NCBI RefSeq assembly: GCF_014302995.1
Contig: NZ_CP060295.1
Coordinates: 4,207,501 to 4,271,500 of the forward strand
Length of the DNA: 64,000 nucleotides
Source: Variovorax sp. PAMC26660
GTDB taxonomy: Bacteria > Pseudomonadota > Gammaproteobacteria > Burkholderiales > Burkholderiaceae_C
Direction: 5' to 3'
Under the pieces are notes generated by a model, which saw nothing but the letters and a program-made list of their open reading frames with translations, was not told the DNA's origin and searched no databases. This document shows positions 18,474-25,688 of this stretch, piece after piece. The translations under genes and the position numbers were made by a program. The stretch's first letter is position 1. Each line of letters starts with the position of its first letter.

Positions 18474-19747
18474 CCGAAGAAACCAACGCGCCTTCCGGCA
18501 AGCCTCCGACCGAGGAAGCGCCGCAGCCCGCGCCTGAGCCACAGCCTGCGGAGCCTCCGCAGCCGGTCGCTGACGAGCCCGTTTCCGCTTCCGAATCAAA
18601 GCCCGACGCGCCGGCGAAGGATGCGCCTGCGCGGGCCCGCCAACGCCTGCTGCTGCACATGCCGGTCGACGTGCGCAGCGCCTCGCTGGTGGTGCTCGCC
18701 GTGCTCGCCAGCGTCTTCGCGCTGCAGTGGGGCCAGGCCGTGTTCATTCCGCTGATGCTGAGCCTGCTGCTCACCTACGCGCTGTCACCGCTGGTCGACA
18801 TGCTCCATCGCTGGAAGCTGCCGCGCTGGATTGCCGCGGCGGTGATCCTGCTGGGCCTGTTCGGCGGCCTGGGCTGGACCGGCTATTCGCTGTCGGGCAG
18901 CGCCTCGCAACTGCTCGATTCGCTGCCGGTGGCCGCACAGAAGCTGGGCCAGGCCATGCGCCGCGACAAGAGCGCCAGCGCCACGCCGCTCGAAAGCGTG
19001 CAGCAGGCGGCTGCGCAACTCGAGAAGGCCGCCGAGGAAAACTCCGCGCGCGTCGCGGCGCGCAAGGGCGTGGCACGTGTCGTCATCGAGCGGCCGGGCT
19101 TCAATGTGCGCGACTACCTCCTCAGCGGCACCGTCGGCCTGCTGAGCGCGATGGGGCAGCTCACGCTGGTGGCCTTCCTGACCTACTTCGCGCTGTGCTC
19201 GGGCGACACTTTCCGCCGCAAGCTCATCAAGATCACCGGGTCGAGCCTGCAGAAGAAAAAGGTCACGGTGCATGTGCTGGACGACATCACCCGCAACATC
19301 GAGCGCTACCTGCTGGTGCAGATCCTGGTGAGCGCGGTGGTGGGCGTGACGACCGGCCTGGCGTTCTGGGTCATCGGGGTCGAGAACGCGGCGGTCTGGG
19401 GAATCATCGCGGGCGTGACCAACCTCATTCCCTACATCGGCTCGGTGATCGTGCTGGTGGCGGCGGGGCTGGTGGCCTTCCTGCAGTTCAACAGCCTGCA
19501 GATGGGCGTCGTGGTCGGCGGCGTATCGCTGGCCATCCACACCCTTATCGGCAACCTGCTGATGCCCTGGCTCACGAGCCGCACCAGCCGCATGAACCCG
19601 GTGGCGGTGTTCGTGGGCGTGATCTTCTGGGGCTGGCTCTGGGGCATCTGGGGCCTGCTGCTGGGCATTCCGATCACGATGGTGATCAAGTCGATCTGCG
19701 ACCGGGTGGAAGACCTGCAGCCGATTGGCGAGCTGCTGGGGGAGTAG
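18470..19747 (+). CDS. AI-2E family transporter (PerM/YdiK-like membrane protein)
   Basis: This 425-residue integral membrane protein has a Pro/Glu-rich, probably disordered N-terminus of about 65 residues, then eight or so hydrophobic helices. The C-terminal region contains GIIAGVTNLIPYIGS and GLLLGIPITMV, typical of the AI-2E/PerM family. Members have been linked to autoinducer-2 export, Na+/H+ exchange or are uncharacterised, so the family name does not establish a substrate. Its start overlaps the regulator stop by 4 bases. A strict kinase-regulator-transporter coupling suggests the two-component pair and this protein act together. It ends 3 bases from the convergent tetR-type gene. Confidence 0.88.
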   Translation: MTEETNAPSGKPPTEEAPQPAPEPQPAEPPQPVADEPVSASESKPDAPAKDAPARARQRLLLHMPVDVRSASLVVLAVLASVFALQWGQAVFIPLMLSLLLTYALSPLVDMLHRWKLPRWIAAAVILLGLFGGLGWTGYSLSGSASQLLDSLPVAAQKLGQAMRRDKSASATPLESVQQAAAQLEKAAEENSARVAARKGVARVVIERPGFNVRDYLLSGTVGLLSAMGQLTLVAFLTYFALCSGDTFRRKLIKITGSSLQKKKVTVHVLDDITRNIERYLLVQILVSAVVGVTTGLAFWVIGVENAAVWGIIAGVTNLIPYIGSVIVLVAAGLVAFLQFNSLQMGVVVGGVSLAIHTLIGNLLMPWLTSRTSRMNPVAVFVGVIFWGWLWGIWGLLLGIPITMVIKSICDRVEDLQPIGELLGE

Positions 19748-19750
19748 GGC

Positions 19751-20332
19751 TCAGCCGAGCAGCGCCTTCAGCTCGTCGGCTGCGGCCTTGAGTATTTCCT
19801 GCGAGAGCGCTTCGTCGTTGACCGCGCGCGACAGCGACACCGCACCCACCAATGAAGACAGCGCCGCGATGGCCTTCGCGCGCTTTTCCTTCGACTTCTC
19901 CGCCGCCGCCAGGTTGGCCAGGAGGTCGAGATAGGTGTTCACCTGCTGCGTGTAGGCCGTGCGCGTGCGCTCGTTGCTGCGGGCCACGTCGCCGGCCAGC
20001 GTGGTCACGGCGCAGCTCGTGGCCAGTGCGTCCCGGTGCGCGGTGCTCAGGTAGGCGTCGACCAGCCTGGCTGCCACCACCGGGCGACTCGCCTTGGACG
20101 CGGCCACGGCCTCGACAGCGCGGCCTCCGTCGCTCAGCGCGCATTCGACCGCCTCGGCCACCAGCTCGTCGCGCGAGGCGAAGTGACGGTAGAAGCCGCC
20201 ATGCGTCAGGCCCGCGTCCTTCATGAGTTCGGCCACGCCCACGCCATCGACGCCGGCCTCGCGGAAACGCGCGGCCGCTGTTTGCACGATGCGCGTGTGG
20301 CTTTCTTCCTTGTTCGCTTTTGAATGGCCCAT
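19751..20332 (-). CDS. TetR/AcrR family transcriptional repressor
   Basis: This protein of about 193 residues has an N-terminal helix-turn-helix (RIVQTAAARFREAGVDGVGV, then DAGLTHGGFYRHFASRDEL), typical of the TetR family, and a helical ligand-binding domain with a Cys in SCAVTTLAGDVAR, as in the LmrA/YxaF subgroup. The ATG at 20332 is preferred; an upstream frame from 20389 would run through the inverted repeat at 20384-20406. It is divergent from a tautomerase gene and probably represses that gene and itself through the repeat. Confidence 0.88.
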   Translation of the reverse strand: MGHSKANKEESHTRIVQTAAARFREAGVDGVGVAELMKDAGLTHGGFYRHFASRDELVAEAVECALSDGGRAVEAVAASKASRPVVAARLVDAYLSTAHRDALATSCAVTTLAGDVARSNERTRTAYTQQVNTYLDLLANLAAAEKSKEKRAKAIAALSSLVGAVSLSRAVNDEALSQEILKAAADELKALLG

Positions 20333-20383
20333 GGGCGTGAAAAGTCCTCGGTCGTGGTGCTTGACGATCAGGATTATGTTCAT

Positions 20384-20406
20384 CATCATCCTCGATGTGG
20401 ATGATG
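20384..20406. promoter_or_regulatory. Perfect inverted repeat, likely TetR-type operator
   Basis: The arms CATCATCC and GGATGATG are perfect inverted repeats of 8 bases with a 7-base spacer (TCGATGT), between the divergent tetR-type and tautomerase genes. Size, symmetry and position are what a TetR-family dimer binds. Confidence 0.6.
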
Positions 20407-20446
20407 GTCGTCATTCAGAATCAACAATCCCTTGCAGGAGCCTCCC

Positions 20447-20893
20447 ATGCCGATGATCGATGTTTACGCTGCCGCAGACCTGTTTCCGGCCGGTGCAGAG
20501 ACCGACCGCCAACTTGGCGAAGCGCTCACGCTGGCGGTGCTTCGCGCCGAAGGCGTGGCAAAGCCCGGCCCCTTTCACCTGGACAACACCGCTGCGTACA
20601 TCCATCGCATGCCGGCGTCGGCGGTGCAGACCGCCACGAGTGCGCAGGCGCGCACGGTGCGCGTGCAGATCATCACGCCGCCGGGTTCGCTGAACCGCGA
20701 AGGGCAAAAGCAGATCACGAAGGAAGCCACCGAGATCGTCGCGAAGCTGTCGGGCGACCCGAGCCAGGCCGCGCGCACCTGGGTGATCCTGACCGAGGCG
20801 GCCGAAGGAGGCTGGGGCCTGTTCGGCACCGCCTTCGGCAAGGAAGAGTTCGCCGCGCTCGCCGCCAAGGCGAAGGCCGCTGCGGCCACATAG
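20447..20893 (+). CDS. Tautomerase-superfamily (4-OT/MIF-like) protein
   Basis: A 148-residue protein beginning Met-Pro; removal of Met would leave the N-terminal proline that serves as catalytic base in 4-oxalocrotonate tautomerase relatives. The frame can start earlier at 20432, but the ATG at 20447 follows AGGAG at normal spacing and is the only one that gives Pro1. The second half (VQIITPPGSLNREGQKQITKE) looks like a second beta-alpha-beta unit, consistent with the duplicated tautomerase fold. The substrate is unknown. It is divergent from the tetR-type gene, probably its target. Confidence 0.7.
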   Translation: MPMIDVYAAADLFPAGAETDRQLGEALTLAVLRAEGVAKPGPFHLDNTAAYIHRMPASAVQTATSAQARTVRVQIITPPGSLNREGQKQITKEATEIVAKLSGDPSQAARTWVILTEAAEGGWGLFGTAFGKEEFAALAAKAKAAAAT

Positions 20894-20907
20894 AACGCGC
20901 CTGAAAT

Positions 20908-21405
20908 TCAGCGAGCGCCTGCCTTGGCCGCAGGCGCCTTCGCGCGCGTCGCTGTCTTGACGGGCAGCTTCTTCACGAAGGTGGCGGCTGCATCCAGCGG
21001 CTGGCCGTCGCGCGTGCGCAAGTCGATCTTCTGCACCGGCTTGCCGCTGTCCCGTTCGACCAGCACGGAGTGCGGCTCGCCCTTGGCATACAGGTGCGCC
21101 TCGCCCCAATGGCGCAGGCCGACCACCACGGGGAACAGCCCCTTGCCCTTCGGCGTGAGCACGTATTCCTGGTAGAGCGTGCCGTCCGATGCGGGCACGA
21201 GGTCGAGCACGCCTTCCTGCACCAGCCACTTGAGCCGGTCCGCCAGGATGTTCTTGGCCACGCCCAGGCTTTGCTGGAATTCGCCAAAACGCTTCATGCC
21301 ATCGAAGGCGTCACGAATGACGAGCAGCGACCACTGGTCTCCCACGATCTCGAGCGACCGTGCCATCGGGCAGGGGTCGTCTTTCAGGCTTTTTCTCTGG
21401 GCCAT
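20908..21405 (-). CDS. HxlR/MarR-like winged-helix transcriptional regulator
   Basis: A DNA-binding protein of about 165 residues. CPMARSLEIVGDQWSLLVIR is the diagnostic HxlR N-terminal region with its conserved Cys and Trp. The recognition region follows (FGEFQQSLGVAKNILADRLK) and then the wing (YVLTPKGKGLFPVVVGLRHW). A further 60 residues end in a Lys/Ala-rich tail resembling histone H1-like tails, which may add nonspecific DNA binding. The start at 21405 fits family length; a start at 21441 adds 12 residues. It is divergent from the nitrilase gene and likely controls it. Confidence 0.88.
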   Translation of the reverse strand: MAQRKSLKDDPCPMARSLEIVGDQWSLLVIRDAFDGMKRFGEFQQSLGVAKNILADRLKWLVQEGVLDLVPASDGTLYQEYVLTPKGKGLFPVVVGLRHWGEAHLYAKGEPHSVLVERDSGKPVQKIDLRTRDGQPLDAAATFVKKLPVKTATRAKAPAAKAGAR

Positions 21406-21443
21406 CTTTTCTCTGCTTTCCTTGCAAGGCGCATGCGCCAACT

Positions 21444-21480
21444 GGTTGCAGGATTAGACCGTAATGGCAGATCGGTTGCA
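21444..21480. promoter_or_regulatory. Direct repeats GGTTGCA, 30 bases apart, in the HxlR/nitrilase gap
   Basis: GGTTGCA occurs at 21444-21450 and again at 21474-21480, so the copies lie on the same face of the helix (about three turns apart). They sit between the divergent hxlR-type and nitrilase genes and may be regulator half-sites. Confidence 0.4.
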
Positions 21481-21510
21481 AAGTAAAACTTAAATGACTA
21501 GGATCATCAT

Positions 21511-21527
21511 GGTTTTAATTTGAAACC
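21511..21527. promoter_or_regulatory. Inverted repeat just upstream of the nitrilase gene
   Basis: Arms GGTTT and AAACC flank a 7-base AT-rich centre, giving an almost complete 17-base palindrome whose last base is 8 bases before the nitrilase ATG. It could be an operator or overlap the ribosome site. Confidence 0.4.
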
Positions 21528-21535
21528 TGAAGCCA

Positions 21536-22477
21536 ATGAATCCATCAACCATTCCTGCCTCCGATATCGCCACCAGCGCGGATGCCATCCCCGGCCTGCG
21601 CGCCAGTCCTGTGCGGGTGGCCGTCGTGCAGTTCGATCCGCAGGTCGGCATCGAAAACCTCGAGCGCAACGCGAAAGCCGTGCATGAACGCCTCACCGCC
21701 GCCGTCGAAAACAAAGCCCGGCTGATCGTGCTGCCCGAACTCGCGACCACGGGCTACTGCTTCAGCGGCCGTGAAGAGGCCTACGCCCATGCAGAGCCCG
21801 TGCCCACCGGGCCGACCGTGCAGGGCTGGGTCGCGTTCGCGGCGAAGCACGACGTCTACATCGTCGGCTGCCTTGTCGAACAAGACGGTCCTCGGTTGTT
21901 CGACACGGCCGTGCTTGTCGGCCCCGACGGCTACATCGGCCGCTACCGCAAGACCCATCTCTGGAACAACGAGAAGCTCTGGTTCACGCCCGGCGACGAG
22001 GGCTACCCGGTGTTCGAGACGAAGATCGGCCGCATCGGCCTGCTCGTGTGCTGGGACATCTGGTTTCCCGAGGCGCCGCGCATCCTCGCGCAACTGGGCG
22101 CGGACATCATCTGCACGCCCACCAACTGGGTGTGGACGCCGCCGCCGCTCTACGACGCGAGCGGCACCTGCATGGCCGCCTACCTGACCATGACGGCAGC
22201 GCATGCCAACAACGTGTTCATCACCGCCGCCGACCGCGTGGGCCAGGAGCGCGGCTCGGGCTTCATGGGCAACTCGCTGATCGCCGGCACCAACGGCTGG
22301 CCCGTGGGCCGCATCGCCGGGCCGGACGAGGACACGATCCTGTATGCCGACGTCGACCTCACGGCCGCGCGCTCCGCGCCGATCTGGACGCCGCTGAACG
22401 ACCTGCACCGCGACAGGCGCACCGATCTGTACGATCCGCTGCTCGGCTACCGCGGCGGCAAGGCGCTCGCACGCTAA
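21536..22477 (+). CDS. Nitrilase-superfamily carbon-nitrogen hydrolase
   Basis: This 313-residue cytosolic enzyme should hydrolyse an amide or nitrile. The Glu-Lys-Cys triad of the superfamily is visible: Glu in LIVLPELATTGYCF, Lys in YRKTHLWNNE and Cys in GLLVCWDIWFPE. The tryptophan after the Cys and the ensuing ILAQLGADIICTPTNW are typical of amidases of the carbamoylase and aliphatic amidase branches rather than plant-type nitrilases. The exact substrate cannot be read from the sequence. A tautomerase gene follows 35 bases later and the hxlR-type gene is divergent, suggesting an inducible catabolic unit. Confidence 0.9.
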   Translation: MNPSTIPASDIATSADAIPGLRASPVRVAVVQFDPQVGIENLERNAKAVHERLTAAVENKARLIVLPELATTGYCFSGREEAYAHAEPVPTGPTVQGWVAFAAKHDVYIVGCLVEQDGPRLFDTAVLVGPDGYIGRYRKTHLWNNEKLWFTPGDEGYPVFETKIGRIGLLVCWDIWFPEAPRILAQLGADIICTPTNWVWTPPPLYDASGTCMAAYLTMTAAHANNVFITAADRVGQERGSGFMGNSLIAGTNGWPVGRIAGPDEDTILYADVDLTAARSAPIWTPLNDLHRDRRTDLYDPLLGYRGGKALAR

Positions 22478-22512
22478 GCCATTGCCGAACCTTTTCGACG
22501 GAGCCCTTCGAC

Positions 22513-22905
22513 ATGCCCTATCTCCAGCTCGACGTGAACGGCACGCATCTCGTGGCCGACAAGAAGCGCCTCGCGAAAAAACTCAGCGAGACCTACGCGC
22601 AGATGATGAGCGTCGACATCCGCCGCATCAGCATCGCGATCCGCGAAGTGGGCGAGGGCGGTGTCTGGCGCATGGTGGACGGCGAGCCGGTCGAGGTGTC
22701 GGTGCTGATGTGCGACATCCGGCGCGGGCGCTCCGCCGAGTTGCGGCTCGAAGTGGCCAAGGCCCTGTGCCGCGACTGCATCGAGATCCTGGGTCTGCGC
22801 GAAGACCGGCTCAATGTCGAGTTCACCCAGCACACCGGCGACGAGATGTACCACCCGACGCTCGGCGGCTACAGCCCCGAGTGGTCGGAAGACGAAGCTC
22901 GGTGA
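22513..22905 (+). CDS. Second tautomerase-family protein (4-OT-like)
   Basis: A 130-residue protein beginning MPYLQLDVN, so mature Pro1 is present. The N-terminal half resembles one 4-oxalocrotonate tautomerase unit (KKLAKKLSE-like helix, then a strand with Arg residues). The C-terminal half is related and ends in an acidic tail (YSPEWSEDEAR). It follows the nitrilase gene in the same operon. Its last 37 bases overlap the convergent MFS gene, an unusual tail-to-tail overlap. Confidence 0.75.
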   Translation: MPYLQLDVNGTHLVADKKRLAKKLSETYAQMMSVDIRRISIAIREVGEGGVWRMVDGEPVEVSVLMCDIRRGRSAELRLEVAKALCRDCIEILGLREDRLNVEFTQHTGDEMYHPTLGGYSPEWSEDEAR

Positions 22906-24149
22906 GCGGGGCGCGCGCGATGCAGCCGTGAGAAGCGCGCGATCATCCACGGCCCCAGCAGAGCGCCCAGCCCGACCGAACTCCAGGCCGCCACCCAGCT
23001 GTGCGTGCTGCCCAGGCCGAAGCGCGTCTGGCCCCAGTCCAGCGCCAGGCCGAACACCCACGGGCTGAGCGCGCCCGCGCCGAAGCCCATCACCGAGCGC
23101 ACCGAATACGCCACGCCCAGCCGGTGCGGCGCCACCACGTCGGCCAGCGCGGTCGAGTAGACCGACGAATCGGCAATGGCCAGCAGGTTGTAGACGGCGG
23201 CTGCCGCGGCCAGCAGCCACAGCGGCCAGGTCCACATCCAGCCGAACGCGAAGGACATGCAGAGGCTGGCGACGGTCGCGATCATCATGACCCGCGCACG
23301 GCCCAGCCGGTCCGAGGCCGCGCCGCCCGCGATGCTGCCGAACACGCTCACCAGGTGCGCGAAGGCTGCGAGCGCGATGCCCGCGCCCTGCCACGCGGCC
23401 GTGCCGCCCGACGAGGCGACAAGGTAGGCCGGCAGCCAGGCCCACAGCGCCATCAGCTCCCAGCAATGGAAGGCGTAGGCCCAGTTGCCGGCCATCGCGG
23501 GCTTGTCGCGCACTGTCGCGGCCAGTGCATTCCAGGTGCCTTCGCGGGCTGCGTGGGCTGCAGGCGATGGCGGGCGCATCCGCCGCATGGCCTGCACCGT
23601 CAGCAATGCACCCGCCACTGAACAAGCCGCCGCCACCAGCAGGCCGTGCCGCCATTGCTGCGCGTGGCTGAAGGCCGCGACCACCGCGAGCGACAGCGCA
23701 TAGCCCATCGACGACGCGCCGATGAAGAGCCCCATCGCGCGGCCACGCACGGCGGGCTCGGCATTGCGCGCCAGCAGTTGCAGGCCCGGCGTGTACGACG
23801 CACCCGCACACAACCCCGCCAGCCCGTACAGCAGCATCGCGGAACGGTGGTCGTGCGCAAAGAGCGCGAAGGCCAGCGCCGCCATCGCACTGACGAGGCT
23901 GCCGCCGAAGAAAATGCGGTGCGGCCCGTAGCGGTCCGCCAGCAGGCCCACCGCGAACAGCGAGACCATGTAGCCCACATGCCATGCGCTCTGGATCGAT
24001 CCGGCCTGTGCGGCCGACATCTGCCAGTCGGCCATCACGAAGGGCAGCACGCCGGAGTAGGCCGTGACGATCATGGCCTGCAGCAGCCGGCTCGCGCACA
24101 GCAGCGCGAGCCATCCGCGCACTGGCGCGGCGGCGGGGTCGTTCGACAT
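22869..24149 (-). CDS. Major facilitator superfamily transporter
   Basis: A 426-residue inner-membrane protein with about 12 hydrophobic helices. LLADRYGPHRIFFGG between helices 2 and 3 matches the conserved MFS loop (G-x-x-x-D-R-x-G-R-R type), and ASDRLGRARVMM repeats it in the second half. The length is normal. The substrate is unknown. It lies 3' of a GNAT gene (7-base gap) and is probably cotranscribed with it. Its end overlaps the tautomerase gene by 37 bases on the opposite strand. Confidence 0.88.
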   Translation of the reverse strand: MSNDPAAAPVRGWLALLCASRLLQAMIVTAYSGVLPFVMADWQMSAAQAGSIQSAWHVGYMVSLFAVGLLADRYGPHRIFFGGSLVSAMAALAFALFAHDHRSAMLLYGLAGLCAGASYTPGLQLLARNAEPAVRGRAMGLFIGASSMGYALSLAVVAAFSHAQQWRHGLLVAAACSVAGALLTVQAMRRMRPPSPAAHAAREGTWNALAATVRDKPAMAGNWAYAFHCWELMALWAWLPAYLVASSGGTAAWQGAGIALAAFAHLVSVFGSIAGGAASDRLGRARVMMIATVASLCMSFAFGWMWTWPLWLLAAAAAVYNLLAIADSSVYSTALADVVAPHRLGVAYSVRSVMGFGAGALSPWVFGLALDWGQTRFGLGSTHSWVAAWSSVGLGALLGPWMIARFSRLHRARPAHRASSSDHSGL

Positions 24150-24156
24150 GGCGGGT

Positions 24157-24690
24157 TTAGCGCAGCGCGCGCTGCATCAGCACCGTGTCCACCCACTGCC
24201 CGAACTTGAAGCCCACATCGCGCAGCACGCCCACCCGCTCGAAACCCAGGCTTTCGTGCAGCCCTTGCGAACCGGCATTGGCACTGTTGCCGACCACCGC
24301 CACCATCTGCGTGAAGCCGCCGTCGGTGCAGCGCCGGATCACCTCGGCGAGCAGCGCCTTGCCGATGCCGTGGCCGTGCATGCCCTGCGCGACGTAGATC
24401 GAGTCTTCCACCGTGTGGCGGTAGGCGGAGCGGGCACGGTAGGCGCTCGCATAGGCATAGCCGACCACCTCGCCGTTCTTCAGCGCGACGAGGTAGGGCA
24501 GGCCGCGCCGCAGCGTGTCGGTGCGGCGCGACTGCATCTGGTCCACGGTGGGCACTTCTTCCTCGAAGGAGCACAAGTCGTGCAGCACGTAGTGGCTGTA
24601 GATGGCCTGCACCAAGGGCATTTGATGCGGTTCGGCATCGAGGACTTCGACGGCGGTGAGGGCGGAGGCAGCGAGGGATGGCGATGACAT
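24157..24690 (-). CDS. GNAT N-acetyltransferase (phosphinothricin acetyltransferase-like)
   Basis: A 177-residue acetyl-CoA-dependent acetyltransferase. The acetyl-CoA loop appears as GHGIGKALL, preceded by SIYVAQGMHG and followed by VVGNSANAGSQGLHESLGFERVG-type sequence, the conserved order of PAT/YncA/MnaT-like enzymes that acylate small amines or amino-acid analogues. The frame runs far upstream, but the ATG at 24690 gives family length and faces the divergent LysR gene. With the MFS gene downstream this is an acetylate-and-export style pair, though no substrate is indicated. Confidence 0.85.
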   Translation of the reverse strand: MSSPSLAASALTAVEVLDAEPHQMPLVQAIYSHYVLHDLCSFEEEVPTVDQMQSRRTDTLRRGLPYLVALKNGEVVGYAYASAYRARSAYRHTVEDSIYVAQGMHGHGIGKALLAEVIRRCTDGGFTQMVAVVGNSANAGSQGLHESLGFERVGVLRDVGFKFGQWVDTVLMQRALR

Positions 24691-24737
24691 GCCCCGATCT
24701 TGACGAGCCACCATCGATAAGTGAAGCTTCGCCAAGC

Positions 24738-24750
24738 TATGCAAGGCATA
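24738..24750. promoter_or_regulatory. Inverted repeat TATGC-N3-GCATA before the LysR gene
   Basis: The short palindrome TATGC AAG GCATA lies between the divergent GNAT and lysR genes. Its position fits a LysR-type recognition site. It overlaps the in-frame ATG at 24739, favouring the TTG at 24760 as the regulator's start. Confidence 0.45.
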
Positions 24751-24759
24751 AGGAATACT

Positions 24760-25662
24760 TTGGAAAAGACACTGAACCTCGACCAGCTCAAGTCCTTCGG
24801 GCTGGTGATCGAAACAGGCAGCTTCTCTGCCGCAGCCGACCGGCTCGGCGTTTCCCAGCCCGCCGTGAGCCTGCAGATTCGCCAGCTGGAGCGAAGGTTG
24901 GCGGTGCGGCTGGTCGAGCGCGTCGGCAAGCGCGCCAGGGCCACGCCCGCGGGCATGGAACTGCTGCGCCACGCGCACCACATCGAAACCGCGGTGGACA
25001 ACGCCATCGACGCACTGGCCGACCATGCAAGCGGCGTCACGGGCCGCGTGCGGCTGGGCACGGGCGCGACGGCCTGCCTGTACTTTTTGCCAGGCGTGCT
25101 GCGCGCATTGCGCGAGCAGTTCCCGGCGCTCAGCATCGTGGTCAGCACCGGCAACACCGACGACCATGTGCGCAAGGTGGAAGAAAACAGCATCGACCTC
25201 GCGCTGGTCACGCTGCCGGCGGCGGGGCGTTCACTGACGGTGATGCCGGTGCTCGACGACGCGTTTGTCGCCATCGGCCGGCGCGACCTTGCGCCCTTGA
25301 AGGCGCGCGTGACGCCGGCCGACCTGGGTGCCTTGCCACTGGTGCTGTTCGAGCCTGCAGCCAACACGCGCAAGCTGGTCGACCGCTGGTTTGCCGCCGA
25401 GGGCCTGCAGCCGCAACCCGTGATGGAGCTGGGCAGCGTCGAGGCGATGAAGGAGATGGTGGCTGCGGGGCTTGGCTACGGTATCGTGCCCGGCATGTCG
25501 ATGGTGGGGCGCGGTGCCCACCCCGAGCTGAAGAGCAGCCACCTGAACCCTCGCATGCACCGCACGCTGGCGGTGGTGATCCGGCGGGACAAGCCGGTCA
25601 ACAAGGCCCTGCGCGTGGTGCTCGATGCGATCGTGGCGGCAGGAAAGACAGGCCGTCGTTAG
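24760..25662 (+). CDS. LysR-family transcriptional regulator
   Basis: A protein of about 300 residues with the LysR N-terminal helix-turn-helix (LDQLKSFGLVIETGSFSAAA, then LGVSQPAVSLQIRQLERRL) and a periplasmic-binding-like effector domain. Starts are possible at GTG 24721, ATG 24739 and TTG 24760; the last gives the usual LysR spacing to the helix-turn-helix and leaves an inverted repeat upstream. It is divergent from the GNAT-MFS pair and is likely its activator, responding to an unknown small molecule. Confidence 0.92.
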   Translation: MEKTLNLDQLKSFGLVIETGSFSAAADRLGVSQPAVSLQIRQLERRLAVRLVERVGKRARATPAGMELLRHAHHIETAVDNAIDALADHASGVTGRVRLGTGATACLYFLPGVLRALREQFPALSIVVSTGNTDDHVRKVEENSIDLALVTLPAAGRSLTVMPVLDDAFVAIGRRDLAPLKARVTPADLGALPLVLFEPAANTRKLVDRWFAAEGLQPQPVMELGSVEAMKEMVAAGLGYGIVPGMSMVGRGAHPELKSSHLNPRMHRTLAVVIRRDKPVNKALRVVLDAIVAAGKTGRR

Positions 25663-25688
25663 CTAAAGTGCAGTGCGGCGGCTGGGTG

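Noticed and set aside
24157..25167. 336-residue reading of the acetyltransferase frame
   Set aside because: The upstream half overlaps the divergent LysR gene and is not GNAT-like; the ATG at 24690 gives the family length.
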